Positions 53,420-63,115 of a DNA stretch of 64,000 nucleotides are shown piece by piece. The DNA is taken from the NCBI GenBank assembly GCA_003167555.1, contig PMSN01000011.1, forward strand, positions 186,001 through 250,000, read 5' to 3'. The first letter of the stretch is position 1; the number at the start of each line of letters is the position of its first letter. Below the pieces are notes generated by a model. That model did no database searches. It was not told where the DNA came from and saw nothing but the letters and a program-made list of their open reading frames with translations. The position numbers were made by a program, and so were the translations under genes. Origin of the DNA: Spartobacteria bacterium (GTDB taxonomy: Bacteria > Verrucomicrobiota > Verrucomicrobiia > Chthoniobacterales > UBA10450).

Positions 53420-53923
53420 CTAACTCTTGTTTGCCTCGAGCGCGGCGATCATGCGCCGGACGAGGCGATTCTTCTTTCTGGGCGCCAGGACCTTGAGGCT
53501 TTGCTGTTTCGATCCCCATTCCAGAATATCGATGGCGACGCGTCGCACGCCCCAAGCGCGCATCGCGGCGCGGTTGGTCTTGTAGAGATCGATCGTGTTG
53601 GTGCCGATGAGTGCGCCGCCGTAGTCGTCGATTCGGTATTGATCCCTTGTGCCGACGACTTGGAATTTTGTCCCGAGCGGAAAGCGCGACCAATCCGACG
53701 CGGCGCTCATGACATTCCCTCCGGAAAGCGACGTGCCGATGGCATTATGCCGGCCGCCTCTTTCCGAATGCGTGTAAGCGGTCGTGCGGACGTTTGCAAT
53801 CCGGCGCGCGCCCGTGATACCCGTGGGACCGAGCTGCGGGCCGAGCGCGGATTTCGGCGCTTCGCAACTGGCGATCAAACACGCGAGTGCACCGAGCGCG
53901 GCGAATTTCAGGAATGAAGACAT
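53420..53923 (-). CDS. 3D-domain lipoprotein (lytic transglycosylase-like)
   Basis: A 167-residue protein starting MSSFLKFAALGALACLIASC, with a lipobox (LIASC). The rest is a 3D (three-Asp) domain of the double-psi beta-barrel type: RTTAYTHSERGG, MSAASDWSRFPLGTKFQVVG, RIDDYGGALIGTNTIDLY, where the conserved Asp residues are visible. Such domains occur in peptidoglycan-cleaving proteins. ATG 53923 is chosen because the lipobox then lies within 20 residues. Confidence 0.85.
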   Translation of the reverse strand: MSSFLKFAALGALACLIASCEAPKSALGPQLGPTGITGARRIANVRTTAYTHSERGGRHNAIGTSLSGGNVMSAASDWSRFPLGTKFQVVGTRDQYRIDDYGGALIGTNTIDLYKTNRAAMRAWGVRRVAIDILEWGSKQQSLKVLAPRKKNRLVRRMIAALEANKS

Positions 53924-53984
53924 CTGCGCGGAAAGTCCGCTCAATAGCGATTGAAGCCGCGAGTGGCAAGCGATAATTTGCGCG

Positions 53985-54180
53985 ACTAAACGCTTCGATT
54001 TGTCTCCACTCCGGGCGAATCAGGCGCTCGTCGCCCATGAAATTTTGCTCGATGGCCGTCTCGCGTTTTTCCATCAACACGAACGATGGCTGGCCGTGGC
54101 CGACCTGCATTCCCCACCCCGGCACGAGACGACCGGCGGCCGGGAATTACGATCGACAGCTGCGCGGTAAATTTGAAACC
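53985..54180 (+). pseudogene. possible 5' remnant of a metallophosphoesterase gene (PdeM-like)
   Basis: One frame reads ALVAHEILLDGRLAFFHQHE then RWLAVADLH, resembling the N-terminus of ligase-associated metallophosphoesterases (ALLAHE..., LFVADLHLGK). The similarity ends at DLH and the remaining domain is absent; a palindromic repeat begins at 54189. No good start codon is present. Could be chance. Confidence 0.35.
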
Positions 54181-54188
54181 GGCGTTCT

Positions 54189-54331
54189 GGGGAGCGCACG
54201 CGCCTCGCGTGCTGGTTTCGGCGCCGCGCCGAAACGAACTTCGCCGGGCGCGCGGCGGACCGTGTGGCCCGGGAGAAAAGTCCGCAATGACGAGGGCGTC
54301 ATCGCCAGGACGCGAGGCGCGTGCGCTCCCC
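54189..54331. repeat. palindromic element with 22-bp perfect arms
   Basis: Left arm GGGGAGCGCACGCGCCTCGC at 54189-54210 (22 bp) is exactly complementary to 54310-54331. The 99-bp centre has no supported gene. It lies next to the possible metallophosphoesterase remnant. Confidence 0.92.
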
Positions 54332-54381
54332 GATGCGAGTTTTCACGCGATGGTTGCTAGACGAGTCAAGGATACAGCGCA

Positions 54382-54843
54382 CTAAACGCGCGCAGTCCCC
54401 GCCATTTCCGAGGTGCAATGCGGGCAGCGGGTCGCCTTGATCGAAATCGTCATCGTGCAGAAGGGACATTCCTTCGACACCGGAGCGGCCGCGCCGGGTG
54501 CGGGCCGTTTGATATTGTTGAGTGCGCGCACAAGCAGAAAAATCGAAAAAGCGACGATCAAAAAATTCACGACGAGGGTGACGAAGACTCCGTAGTTCCA
54601 GGTGACGGCGCCGGCCTTGGCGGCATCGGCCGCCGTCGTGAAGACACCCCCGCCGGGCGCGTCGCGCAGGACAACAAACTTGTTCGAGAAATCCAGGCCG
54701 CCGGTCAGCAAAGTGATTGGCGGCATGATGATGTCTTTCACCAGCGAGGTGACGATCGATCCGAAGGCCGCGCCAATGATGATGCCCACGGCCATGTCGA
54801 CCGCGTTTCCTTTGACAGCGAATTCCTTAAACTCTTTCAGCAT
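54382..54843 (-). CDS. mscL: large-conductance mechanosensitive channel
   Basis: A 153-residue MscL starting at [20 protein letters not shown]. First transmembrane helix ([20 protein letters not shown]) lines the pore; a short periplasmic loop and the second helix ([19 protein letters not shown]) follow; the C-terminus carries a Cys4-type tail ([18 protein letters not shown]), an addition seen in some bacteria that looks like a zinc ribbon. The channel opens under hypo-osmotic stress. GTG 54849 is an alternative start. Confidence 0.95.
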   Translation of the reverse strand: MLKEFKEFAVKGNAVDMAVGIIIGAAFGSIVTSLVKDIIMPPITLLTGGLDFSNKFVVLRDAPGGGVFTTAADAAKAGAVTWNYGVFVTLVVNFLIVAFSIFLLVRALNNIKRPAPGAAAPVSKECPFCTMTISIKATRCPHCTSEMAGTARV

Positions 54844-54857
54844 AAGCACAGGTCTAG

Positions 54858-57413
54858 TTACCGGGTCACGACGTTCACAAGCTTTTTGGCAACGACCACG
54901 ACCTTGCGAATCGTTTGGCCGGCGACGCTCCTTTGAACTTTCTCGCTGGCGAGCGCAGCCGCTTCCAGCTCGGCATTGGTGGCGTCGAGCGCGATGGTGA
55001 TCTTGTCCCGCACTTTCCCGTTCACTTGCAGAACGATCTCGATTTCATCTTCGACGAGGAAACGCTCGTCGTGGCGTGGCCAGCTCTGCTCCGTGATGTC
55101 GCCGGCGGCGCCGGGAAATTTTTCCGCGAGCGTTTCCCAAAGCTCCGAAGTGAGGTGCGGCGCGAAGGGATTGAGGAGGAGCAGGAGCGTGCGGAGCGCC
55201 GAGACAGGTTTGGCCGGAGCGTTCGTGAGCGCGTTGACCAGAATCATCATCTGCGAAATGGCGGTGTTGAAGGACAGCGTCTCGATATCGCCGGTGACTT
55301 TTTTGATCGTGGTGTGCAACACCTTGAGCTGCGACTTGTCGGCCGCGACGTCCTGCACTTCGTCGGAAAGAATCCATTCGCCGGCCTGATTTTCTTCCAT
55401 GATGAGACGCCAGACGCGGGCGAGGAAACGCGAGACGCCTTCCACGCCTTTCATGCTCCACGGCTTCATCTGCTCGAGGGGGCCCATGAACAGCTCGTAG
55501 CAACGGAACGCGTCGGCTCCGTAGATTTCGATCACGTCGAGCGGATCGATCACGTTGCCCCAGCGCTTCGACATTTTGCGGCCGTCCTCGCCGAGGATCA
55601 TGCCTTGATTCACGAGGCGCTGGAACGGCTCCGGTTTCGAAACGTGCCCGAGATCGAAGAGCACCTTGTGCCAAAAGCGCGCATACAAAAGATGCAGGAC
55701 CGCGTGTTCGACGCCGCCGACGTAGAGATCGACTCCGCCAGGCTTCTCACCTCCCATCCAGTAGCGCTCTGGCTCTTCGCCGACGAAGCGTTGGTCGTTT
55801 CGCGGATCGCAGAACCGCAGGTAGTACCAGCACGAGCCGGCCCATTGCGGCATGGTGTTCGTTTCGCGCGACGCGCTATCCGAATATCGAATCCAATCTT
55901 TCGCTTTTGCGAGCGGCGGTTCGCCAGTTCCGGTTGGTTTGAAGTCCTCGAGGGCCGGCGGTTCCAGCGGCAGTTCCGATTCCGGCAGCGCTTCATGTTT
56001 GCCATCGCGCCAGACGACAGGAAACGGCTCGCCCCAATAACGCTGCCGCGAGAAAAGCCAGTCGCGCAGTTTGTAGTTGATCGAGCGCCGGCCAAGTTCG
56101 CGCTCTTCCAGCCAGGCGGTGATTTTTCGCTTGGCCGCTTCAGTCGTTAGGCCGTCAAGGAGCGGGGAATTGATCGCGATGCCGTCGTCGACGTAACCGA
56201 TGGATTCATCCGCGGTCTTCCCCGGAGCTTGAACCACTGGGATAATTCGCAGCCCGAACTTTTGCGCGAATTCCAAATCGCGCGCGTCATGTCCCGGCAC
56301 GCCCATGATCGCGCCGGTGCCGTAACCCATCAGAACGTAATCGGCGACCCAGATCGGGATTTGTTCGTTGTTCGCCGGATTGATCGCGAAGGCGCCGGTA
56401 AAGGCGCCCGTTTTTTCCTTGGCCAGGTCCGTTCGCTCGAGGTCCGATTTGGCGGCGATCTGAGTGCGGTAACCCGCCACGGAATTGCGATGCTCTCCAG
56501 TCGTGATCTCGTCCACGAGCGAATTCTCCGGTGCGAGCACCATGTACGTCGCCCCGTAAAGCGTGTCGGGTCGCGTCGTGAAAACACGGATGGTCTCATT
56601 TCGATTATCGATCTTGAAATCGATCTCCGCGCCCTCGCTTTTTCCGATCCAGTTTCGTTGCAGCGCCTTGATCGAATCCGCCCAGTCCAAGGCTTCCAAC
56701 CCGTCGAGCAACCGATCGGCGAACGCCGTGATGTGGAGCATCCATTGCCGCATCGGTCGCCTAACGACCGGAAAGCCGCCCACTTCGCTCTTGCCGTCGA
56801 TGACTTCTTCGTTCGCGAGGACGGTGCCCAATTCCGGACACCAATTCACCGCGACCTCGGCCACGTAGGCGAGGCGCACGCTGTCAGGATCGGCGCCGCG
56901 GTAAGTGGAAATGGGCTCCGCTTTTTTCGTCTCCGGGTTGAACCAGGAATTGTAAATCTGGAGGAAAATCCACTGCGTCCATTTGTAGTAGGCGGGATCG
57001 GTCGTGTTGACTTCGCGTTCCCAATCGTAGGAAAAACCGATCCGCTTGAGCTGCGTTTTGAACTTGGCGACGTTCTCGCGCGTGGTGATGGCGGGATGCT
57101 GGCCCGTCTTGATGGCGTATTGTTCCGCCGGCAATCCGAACGCGTCCCAACCCATCGGGTGCAGGACATTGAAGCCGAGGAGACGCTTGTAGCGCGCGAT
57201 GATGTCGGTGGCGGTGTATCCTTCGGGATGGCCGACGTGGAGCCCGGCGCCGCTCGGGTACGGAAACATGTCGAGCACGTAAAACTTCGGCTTGGCCGGA
57301 ACGAAATTCTTCTCGCCGGGATTGGGCGCGTGGAAAAAACGCTGCTCATCCCAGATCGTCTGCCACTTCGGCTCGATCCAATCGAAAGGATAAGGTTTGC
57401 GGCGCTCGTTCAT
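54858..57413 (-). CDS. leuS: leucyl-tRNA synthetase
   Basis: An 851-residue class I LeuRS. HIGH-type motif [13 protein letters not shown] near residue 60, the CP1 editing domain (with [20 protein letters not shown] containing the conserved Asp), the KMSKS loop as [13 protein letters not shown], and a C-terminal anticodon domain. The protein charges tRNA-Leu and edits isoleucine or norvaline. It lies 14 bp upstream of mscL in the same direction. Ser to Arg in KMSKS (KMSKR) is the only oddity. Confidence 0.97.
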   Translation of the reverse strand: MNERRKPYPFDWIEPKWQTIWDEQRFFHAPNPGEKNFVPAKPKFYVLDMFPYPSGAGLHVGHPEGYTATDIIARYKRLLGFNVLHPMGWDAFGLPAEQYAIKTGQHPAITTRENVAKFKTQLKRIGFSYDWEREVNTTDPAYYKWTQWIFLQIYNSWFNPETKKAEPISTYRGADPDSVRLAYVAEVAVNWCPELGTVLANEEVIDGKSEVGGFPVVRRPMRQWMLHITAFADRLLDGLEALDWADSIKALQRNWIGKSEGAEIDFKIDNRNETIRVFTTRPDTLYGATYMVLAPENSLVDEITTGEHRNSVAGYRTQIAAKSDLERTDLAKEKTGAFTGAFAINPANNEQIPIWVADYVLMGYGTGAIMGVPGHDARDLEFAQKFGLRIIPVVQAPGKTADESIGYVDDGIAINSPLLDGLTTEAAKRKITAWLEERELGRRSINYKLRDWLFSRQRYWGEPFPVVWRDGKHEALPESELPLEPPALEDFKPTGTGEPPLAKAKDWIRYSDSASRETNTMPQWAGSCWYYLRFCDPRNDQRFVGEEPERYWMGGEKPGGVDLYVGGVEHAVLHLLYARFWHKVLFDLGHVSKPEPFQRLVNQGMILGEDGRKMSKRWGNVIDPLDVIEIYGADAFRCYELFMGPLEQMKPWSMKGVEGVSRFLARVWRLIMEENQAGEWILSDEVQDVAADKSQLKVLHTTIKKVTGDIETLSFNTAISQMMILVNALTNAPAKPVSALRTLLLLLNPFAPHLTSELWETLAEKFPGAAGDITEQSWPRHDERFLVEDEIEIVLQVNGKVRDKITIALDATNAELEAAALASEKVQRSVAGQTIRKVVVVAKKLVNVVTR

Positions 57414-57430
57414 GCAGCGGAATTAGGAAG

Positions 57431-57495
57431 GAATCAGGAACACAGGAAAAGAGGAAAGAAACAGAAAATTTCCTGCGTTCCTCTTTTCCTGATTC
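57431..57495. repeat. palindromic repeat in divergent leuS/rdgB gap
   Basis: GAATCAGGAA...AGGAAAAGAGGAA at the left pairs with TTCCTCTTTTCCTGATTC at the right. It fills most of the 92-bp gap. Confidence 0.83.
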
Positions 57496-57505
57496 ATTTT
57501 GCGCC

Positions 57506-58096
57506 ATGCGCCAGCTCCTCCTTGCCACCCGCAACGCGCATAAGACGCGCGAGTTCGCGCAGATCCTCGGAGCGGAGTTCGAGGTGCGCGATCTCGCCAA
57601 CGCGCCGCAATCTGCGCCGATGGAGGAAACGGGGCTGACCTTCGCCGAGAATGCGATTCTCAAAGCGGTCGCGATCTCGAAGCAATTCCCGGCACTTGTT
57701 GTCGCGGATGATTCAGGTCTGGAAGTGGAGGCGTTGCGCGGCGCACCGGGTGTTTACTCGGCGCGTTACGCGGGTGAGCGCGCGAGCGACGCGGAGAATG
57801 TGGCGAAACTTCTCGCCGAACTCGCGCGCTGCGAATTGGAGGCGGGTGCACGCGTCGCTCGTTTCCGTTGTGCGCTGGCGCTGGCGCGCGAAGGAAAGAT
57901 CCTGGGAATTTTCGAAGGCGTGGTGGAAGGAACGATTGTCCACACACCACGCGGTTCCGCCGGGTTTGGCTACGATCCTATTTTTCAGCCCGCCGGATTA
58001 TCGCGAACGTTCGCCGAGCTTTCTCCGCTGGAGAAAAATCGAATCAGCCACCGCGCCCGCGCGATTCAATCGCTCCGGGCCGCGCTGCTTGCCTGA
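57506..58096 (+). CDS. rdgB: non-canonical purine NTP pyrophosphatase (RdgB/HAM1 family)
   Basis: A 196-residue protein with the family motifs: LLATRNAHKTREFAQIL (substrate Asn and Lys), ADDSGLEVEALRGAPGVYSA with the catalytic Asp, and SAGFGYDPIFQP. It hydrolyses dITP and XTP to keep them out of DNA. It is divergent from leuS and convergent with the second Ton operon. Confidence 0.96.
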   Translation: MRQLLLATRNAHKTREFAQILGAEFEVRDLANAPQSAPMEETGLTFAENAILKAVAISKQFPALVVADDSGLEVEALRGAPGVYSARYAGERASDAENVAKLLAELARCELEAGARVARFRCALALAREGKILGIFEGVVEGTIVHTPRGSAGFGYDPIFQPAGLSRTFAELSPLEKNRISHRARAIQSLRAALLA

Positions 58097-58112
58097 TCGC
58101 GACGAGGTGAAC

Positions 58113-58598
58113 TCAGGGCTTATTCGGCGGCGGCGGCGGAGCGACGGGGCCGGGCGGCGGGACTGTCCCGGTGCTTCCAGTGACCGAGGCGGCCTTGATT
58201 TGATAGCCGATCTTCTGAATGCCGGCAGAACGCACGCGATCGAGCAGTGTGATCACGTCGCCGTGTATCGCGAGGGTTTCGCCGCTGATCGAAACCTTCA
58301 CGTCCGGATTGGCCTGATGCATTTGATAAAGCTTCGGCAAGACATCCTGATCGAGCACTGGCGCGTTGTCGAAATAGACGAGGCCGCCTGCGGTCACGCG
58401 AACGGAAACGTAATCTTTCGGTTGGTCCGGAGGGGGCGGCGGCGTATTCGCGCTCGGCAGATTGACGCGAATACCCTTCATGTGGGTCTGGCTCAAGCTC
58501 ACCATCATGAAACTGGCGAGGAGGAAAAACATGATATCGATCAACGGAATGATCTCGATCCGCGCGCGTTTGTGCGGAATGGGCGATCGCATTTTCAT
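58113..58598 (-). CDS. ExbD/TolR-family protein
   Basis: A 161-residue ExbD: MKMRSPIPHKRARIEIIPLI opens, followed by one membrane helix with Asp (LIDIMFFLLASFMMVSLSQT) and a periplasmic domain ending in a Pro-rich tail. It is the last gene of the second Ton operon and a paralogue of the ExbD at 59226-59663, sharing nearly the same N-terminus. Two ExbDs in one operon suggest a heteromeric or receptor-specific complex. Confidence 0.9.
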   Translation of the reverse strand: MKMRSPIPHKRARIEIIPLIDIMFFLLASFMMVSLSQTHMKGIRVNLPSANTPPPPPDQPKDYVSVRVTAGGLVYFDNAPVLDQDVLPKLYQMHQANPDVKVSISGETLAIHGDVITLLDRVRSAGIQKIGYQIKAASVTGSTGTVPPPGPVAPPPPPNKP

Positions 58599-58622
58599 AG
58601 GTTGGCGTTTCGAAAAATTGAG

Positions 58623-59219
58623 TTAGTACGATGCGCCGGTAAGGGTAAAGGTGATTGGTATCTTCACTTTGGGAGCTGTCCCTGGATTGAATCTCGCCCG
58701 GCGGAATGCGGATGTTGCGGCATTATCAAGAATGGCGTTGCCACAGCTCACTCCCATGCTTGCCTCGGTTACTTCGCCGCCCGGCCCAACCGACACCACG
58801 ATAACTCCACTCCCGGTGATCTTCGATCTTCTCGCTTCGTAAGGGTATTCGATGTGCGGCTTGTAAGTCATGGCTGCTTTGCCAGTACTTGTGGGTCTCG
58901 CGATTGGCACCACTGGCTTGGTCGAAGGCGGACGTTTCGGTGGCGGCGTCGACTGTTCCTCCACGAATTCGGATTTCTGTTCCGGAATCGCCTCGGGCGG
59001 CGGTGGCGGTGGCGGCTCGTCGATCGGAGTCGGTTCCGGTGTCGCCTGCTGCTCTAAAGAAACATCGACCACGGCTTCCGGAATGTCGCTCAGATCGACC
59101 ACCTTTTCTGTCGGATGAATCGAAGCGATCGCTACGGCGGCGAAGTGAATCGCGACCGCGCCGCTTAGCGCTGCCCAACCCTGCCACCTGGGGGGCGGAC
59201 GATAGAGGAGTGGGCCCAT
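58623..59219 (-). CDS. TonB-like energy transducer
   Basis: A 198-residue protein: short N-terminus, membrane anchor (GWAALSGAVAIHFAAVAIAS), Pro/Glu-rich spacer and a C-terminal TonB domain (YPYEARRSKITGSGVIVVSV, ILDNAATSAFRRARFNPGTA). It lies between two exbD genes, 24 bp before the downstream one and 6 bp after the upstream one. It is shorter than the TonB-like protein at 44525-45574. Confidence 0.87.
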   Translation of the reverse strand: MGPLLYRPPPRWQGWAALSGAVAIHFAAVAIASIHPTEKVVDLSDIPEAVVDVSLEQQATPEPTPIDEPPPPPPPEAIPEQKSEFVEEQSTPPPKRPPSTKPVVPIARPTSTGKAAMTYKPHIEYPYEARRSKITGSGVIVVSVGPGGEVTEASMGVSCGNAILDNAATSAFRRARFNPGTAPKVKIPITFTLTGASY

Positions 59220-59225
59220 ATTACC

Positions 59226-59663
59226 TCACTTTGCCCCACCAGGGATGCCCGCCGCCGCCTGGCTCTTGATCTCGAACGATATCTTGCTGAAACCCGACGA
59301 ACGGATTTGATCGAGCACGCGAGTCACATTGCCGTGGACAGCGTCCCGGTCGCCACGAATGAAAATTTTCGCGTCGGGATTGGTGGCGTAAATCTTCCTC
59401 AGCCGCGGGAGCACTTCTTCGAGCGGGATTCTTTCCTTATCGAAATAAGTGTAGCCATCCTTGTCGACGGAAAGGCTGACGTAATCCTTTTTCGACTGCG
59501 TCTGACCGGAGGCGCCGGTGGGCAGATTCACTTTCATGCCCTTCATGGTCGTCTGGCTCAAACTCACCATCATGAAACTCGCGAGAAGAAAGAACATAAT
59601 GTCGATCAACGGAATGATCTCGATCCGTGCCTTCTTATGCGGGATGGGTGAGGAGACGTTCAT
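59226..59663 (-). CDS. ExbD/TolR-family protein
   Basis: A 145-residue ExbD with MNVSSPIPHKKARIEIIPLI at the start, the Asp-containing membrane helix (LIDIMFFLLASFMMVSLSQT) and a periplasmic domain (IFIRGDRDAVHGNVTRVLDQ). It follows exbB by 9 bp and precedes the tonB-like gene by 6 bp. The first 40 residues are nearly identical to the ExbD at 58113-58598, pointing to tandem duplication. Confidence 0.91.
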   Translation of the reverse strand: MNVSSPIPHKKARIEIIPLIDIMFFLLASFMMVSLSQTTMKGMKVNLPTGASGQTQSKKDYVSLSVDKDGYTYFDKERIPLEEVLPRLRKIYATNPDAKIFIRGDRDAVHGNVTRVLDQIRSSGFSKISFEIKSQAAAGIPGGAK

Positions 59664-59672
59664 GGAAGGCCC

Positions 59673-60695
59673 TTAAATCGACGAGCGCGTCGCTGAGCTT
59701 GGGGTTGTTCCCGGGATCTCCACGCCGGTGTGCTCCGCCTTGTTTTGAGCTTCCAACATAACTTCAAGGTTCGTCGCAGCTGTCTGCAGTTCGAACTCTA
59801 AGTTAGACACGCGAGAAGTGAAAAAGTTAAATGGAACCAATGAGAAAATCGCGATGCCGAGACCGCAAGCCGTGGCGATGAGCGCTTCCGCGATACCGCC
59901 GGTGACCGCTTGCACCGCCAACTCTTCGTTGCCGAGGAAGCTGAACGATTTCATCAGACCGGTGATCGTTCCCAACAAACCGAGCAACGGCGCGAGCGTG
60001 ACCAGCGTGTCCATCACGACGAGGAACCGGCCGGCGCGTTTGATCTCGATGCCGGCGGCGACTTGGAGCGCGCCCTGCAGCGAGGCGTGCTGATGGTTCA
60101 ATCCATTCCACATCATGCGCAGAACCGGATCGCGCGAACTGCGTGAGAGGCGCGATGCTTCCGCGACGTCGCCGGTTTCAATGGCGGTGAAAACTTTCTC
60201 GATTCGTTTCGGGTCGCGCCGCATCCAGCGGCCGAGCCACCAGAAAATGCGCTCGAGCACCACCGCCAGGGCAGTGAGCGAGACAATGAGGATCGGCCAC
60301 ATGATCGGGCCGCCCTTGCGGAAATTATCGACGAAGAAATTCTTGTCGAACATTCCTTCAGGCGCTGCTGGGCTCGCCGCGGGAGCGGGACTCGACGCAG
60401 GACTGATCACCGGGGCCGAGCTCGCGATCGGACCTGGCGGACTCGAGACGGGTGAGGTTCCCGGAGTGGTGGCTGGCATTGTTCCCGTCACCGGCGGTGC
60501 GCCGGCAACAGTGGGCGCAGGCGCCACTGGATTTGTGGCGGCCGGAACCGGCGCCACGGGATTTTGCGCGTTTGCCGCAGGCGGGACCGGCGGGCGAACC
60601 GTTGGCGGCTGATTCTGAGGTTGCGGCGGCGCTTGGCCGAACGAAGTCAACGCGAGGGTGACGGAGCAGAGGCTGACGAGTAGCAGTGTTTTCAT
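59673..60695 (-). CDS. exbB: MotA/TolQ/ExbB proton channel family protein with signal peptide
   Basis: A 340-residue ExbB starting MKTLLLVSLCSVTLALTSFG, a signal peptide followed by a Pro/Ala/Thr-rich extracytoplasmic stretch of about 110 residues. The channel part has the first helix (PIMWPILIVSLTALAVVLER) and the conserved pair (LVTLAPLLGLLGTITGLMKS and IAEALIATACGLGIAIFSLV). It heads the operon ExbB-ExbD-TonB-ExbD. An earlier in-frame start at 60827 would add residues without conserved character. Confidence 0.91.
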   Translation of the reverse strand: MKTLLLVSLCSVTLALTSFGQAPPQPQNQPPTVRPPVPPAANAQNPVAPVPAATNPVAPAPTVAGAPPVTGTMPATTPGTSPVSSPPGPIASSAPVISPASSPAPAASPAAPEGMFDKNFFVDNFRKGGPIMWPILIVSLTALAVVLERIFWWLGRWMRRDPKRIEKVFTAIETGDVAEASRLSRSSRDPVLRMMWNGLNHQHASLQGALQVAAGIEIKRAGRFLVVMDTLVTLAPLLGLLGTITGLMKSFSFLGNEELAVQAVTGGIAEALIATACGLGIAIFSLVPFNFFTSRVSNLEFELQTAATNLEVMLEAQNKAEHTGVEIPGTTPSSATRSSI

Positions 60696-60893
60696 AAGGT
60701 TGATTGGAAAGTTTTTCCCGGCTCGATTTTCTGACGAGGCGCTATTTATCCTCAATGAACTGAGTGCGAGTCGAGCAAAACTTTCGCGTTTGTCTTTTCG
60801 GCATTTCGGATCCTGGCGGAGCCACAAGATTAGTTCGTATCATCCGCCTCCTTGGGATGTAGCTTAGCTCCGGGAATTTGGGCGAGGAAAGAA

Positions 60894-61670
60894 TTATTTT
60901 TCCGCAAGTGGCGCGGCCACGACCGAATTGCGCAGCGCCGGCCACTCGCCGATCCGCGCCTCGATCTCATCGCCGGCACGAATCGGGCCGACGCCGGAAG
61001 GCGTGCCGGTCAGGATCACATCGCCCGGCAGCAGGGTGAGCGATTGAGAGGCGAACGAGACGATCTCGGCCGGCGAATAAATCATCTGGCTCGTGCGCGC
61101 TTGTTGTTTCACCTCGCCGTTTTGCCGCAAGATGATGGAAAGATCGCGCACGTCCACGCCGGTATAAACAAAGGGCCCGACCGGCGTGTAAGTATCGAAG
61201 GACTTGCAGCGCCCGAATTGTTTCTCCGATTTCTGCAGGTCCCGGTCGCTGATGTCTTCCCCCAGCGTGTAACCGAAAACGCAATCGAGCGCCCGCTCGA
61301 CGCTGGCGTTTTTGGCCTCGGTCCCGATCACAATTCCCAGCTCCACCTCGAAATCGGTTTGATGCTCGGGAAAGGCGATCTCGATCGTGCCGCCGTGCGG
61401 AAGGAGCGAGGTCGGGGCCTTGAACCAAATCAACGGCGTGCCGAGCGGTGTCCGTTTCATCTCGGCAATGTGATCGGCGTAATTTAATCCGACGGCAATG
61501 AGCTTGCCCGGCGCTACCGGCAGATGGATTTGCAACTCGCCTAACGAAAGGACGTCGCTGCTGAATTCGAGCCCGAGCCAATACGGCTTCGTCAGGACGT
61601 GAACGGAATCGCCGCGCACTTCGCCATAAACGATCCTGCCTTGAGAAAGGAAACCGCCGAAGGTGCGCAT
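60894..61670 (-). CDS. fumarylacetoacetate hydrolase-family protein
   Basis: A 258-residue FAH-fold protein. The N-terminal part is short; the core has metal-binding acids in FEVELGIVIGTEA and FGYTLGEDISDRDLQ, the SFDTYTPVGPFV region, and the C-terminal VILTGTPSGVGPI loop. Members cleave or isomerise beta-diketo acids such as fumarylpyruvate, or decarboxylate homoprotocatechuate intermediates and oxaloacetate. The substrate here cannot be chosen. Confidence 0.92.
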   Translation of the reverse strand: MRTFGGFLSQGRIVYGEVRGDSVHVLTKPYWLGLEFSSDVLSLGELQIHLPVAPGKLIAVGLNYADHIAEMKRTPLGTPLIWFKAPTSLLPHGGTIEIAFPEHQTDFEVELGIVIGTEAKNASVERALDCVFGYTLGEDISDRDLQKSEKQFGRCKSFDTYTPVGPFVYTGVDVRDLSIILRQNGEVKQQARTSQMIYSPAEIVSFASQSLTLLPGDVILTGTPSGVGPIRAGDEIEARIGEWPALRNSVVAAPLAEK

Positions 61671-61837
61671 CGGAGTGGGAGCTTTGTGATGCGGCGACCG
61701 CGAGTCAAGCTTTGCGGCGCCGTTTCGGTTTGCGCGACGGTGGCGGGATGTCGATGATCGGTCGCGTTCTTAACAATGGCGGGGACGAATATGATCTGGA
61801 TGGCTGCTTCGGAGATTGAGTCGCCGCGGAGGCGGCG

Positions 61838-63115
61838 ATGATTGCTCGGCTCGTCGAGTGGTTTGGAAGCGGTCCGCTTCCTTATTATGTTTTCGGGCTC
61901 AGCGCGCTTGCTCTTTTCGTCGCGCTCACGCTCCTGCGAGAGAGCGACCGCACCGACAAGCTGGGATTTGATTGCGCGTTTCTGGCCGCGGCCGGGCTGA
62001 CTCTTCTCGCCTGGCGCTGGCCGAATTTCCTCTGGCAATACCCACTGAATCCAGACGAAGGACTCTGGGTTGCGGGAGCGCTGAAAGTAAGAACCGATTG
62101 GGTCCCCTGGCGTGGATTTGACGGAGCCACGAGCGGACCCCTGACCGCCTACACGCTCGCACTCCCGGCGCTCTTCGGTGCGCGGATCGATTTCTTTTCC
62201 GCAAGATTTCTCGGCGTTTGTCTGCTCACCCTCACCTTGGGCGGACTTTATTTTGCGGTGAAATGGCTGAATGGCGGCCGCGTCGCGCGCCTCGTCCTTC
62301 TCCCGCCGGTGCTCCTGCTCGCTTTGACCAAGGATTGGAATTTTCTTCATTTTTCGAGCGAGACCGTCCCAATTTTTTTGACGACGACCGCGCTGGTTGC
62401 GAGCGCCTACCTCGCGCGTGAAGCGATGCCGAACCGGCGGCGGATCGCGGCCTGCGCGATTGCGGGTATTTGCCTCGGCAGCGCGGGCCTGGCCAAGCTC
62501 CAATCGCTCCCGATTGCGCTCGTACTGTTCGGATTTGTCGCGGCGGAAATTTTTTTTGGCGGTCGCCGGCGTTGGAAAAGCGCAATCCACGAAGCGCTCG
62601 TGTTTGCGGTGTCACTGATTCTCATTCCCGCGATCGTGACCGCCGTGCTCTGCGCGACCGGAGAGCTGCATTACGCGATCCGCTCGTATCTGCAAAGCTC
62701 GGTCGGCTACGTCGGCGAAGGGATCCACATCGGTCCTTCGTTCCTTTTCGAATCGTCGGCATCGTACACGGCGTTCCTCGCCGGTTCGCTGATCGTCGTT
62801 GTCTTGAGCGTGGCAATAATTTGTTGGAAACGCGCCGTGCCGTCGCGCAGCTCATTATGGATTGCGATCGCTGCGCTCCTTTTGGTCCTCGCCGCGGGTT
62901 TCTCGATTTACACGCCGCGCCGGCCTTTTCAGCATTACCTCCTTTTGTCAGTCGTGCCCGTGAGTTGCTGCGTCGCGGCGGTGCTGCGGCTCGTGCGGGA
63001 GACAAGTTTTTGGAAAAATCGCGAGGCGCTCGTTACCGGATCGTACCTCAGCGTGTTTCTTATTTCGGAGACTCGGGGTTTCTCTCGCGTCCGGTCCGAG
63101 CACGCTCGTGACTGA
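61838..63115 (+). CDS. membrane glycosyltransferase-like protein, N-terminal part (possibly frameshifted)
   Basis: A 425-residue polytopic membrane protein with about ten hydrophobic segments and, near the N-terminus, NFLWQYPLNPDEGLWVAGAL, an acidic DE pair like that of GT-C (family 39-type) enzymes. A GGAGG site precedes the ATG. The frame ends with ISETRGFSRVRSEHARD, and the next frame (63108-63980) continues, in the +2 frame, as a plausible extension (FRRLGVSLASGPSTLV). So this is probably one gene with a single-base shift near 63057-63065. Confidence 0.75.
   Translation: MIARLVEWFGSGPLPYYVFGLSALALFVALTLLRESDRTDKLGFDCAFLAAAGLTLLAWRWPNFLWQYPLNPDEGLWVAGALKVRTDWVPWRGFDGATSGPLTAYTLALPALFGARIDFFSARFLGVCLLTLTLGGLYFAVKWLNGGRVARLVLLPPVLLLALTKDWNFLHFSSETVPIFLTTTALVASAYLAREAMPNRRRIAACAIAGICLGSAGLAKLQSLPIALVLFGFVAAEIFFGGRRRWKSAIHEALVFAVSLILIPAIVTAVLCATGELHYAIRSYLQSSVGYVGEGIHIGPSFLFESSASYTAFLAGSLIVVVLSVAIICWKRAVPSRSSLWIAIAALLLVLAAGFSIYTPRRPFQHYLLLSVVPVSCCVAAVLRLVRETSFWKNREALVTGSYLSVFLISETRGFSRVRSEHARD

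Noticed and set aside
56229-57638. 469-codon plus-strand frame opposite leuS and overlapping rdgB
   Set aside because: Overlaps two strong genes; no recognisable domain.
57651-59057. 468-codon plus-strand frame across rdgB and the second Ton operon
   Set aside because: The first part is an out-of-frame shadow of rdgB and the rest is antisense to exbD/tonB.
61592-62590. 332-codon minus-strand frame in the glycosyltransferase region
   Set aside because: Highly charged, Arg/Glu-rich antisense product without domain; the plus strand shows clear membrane helices.
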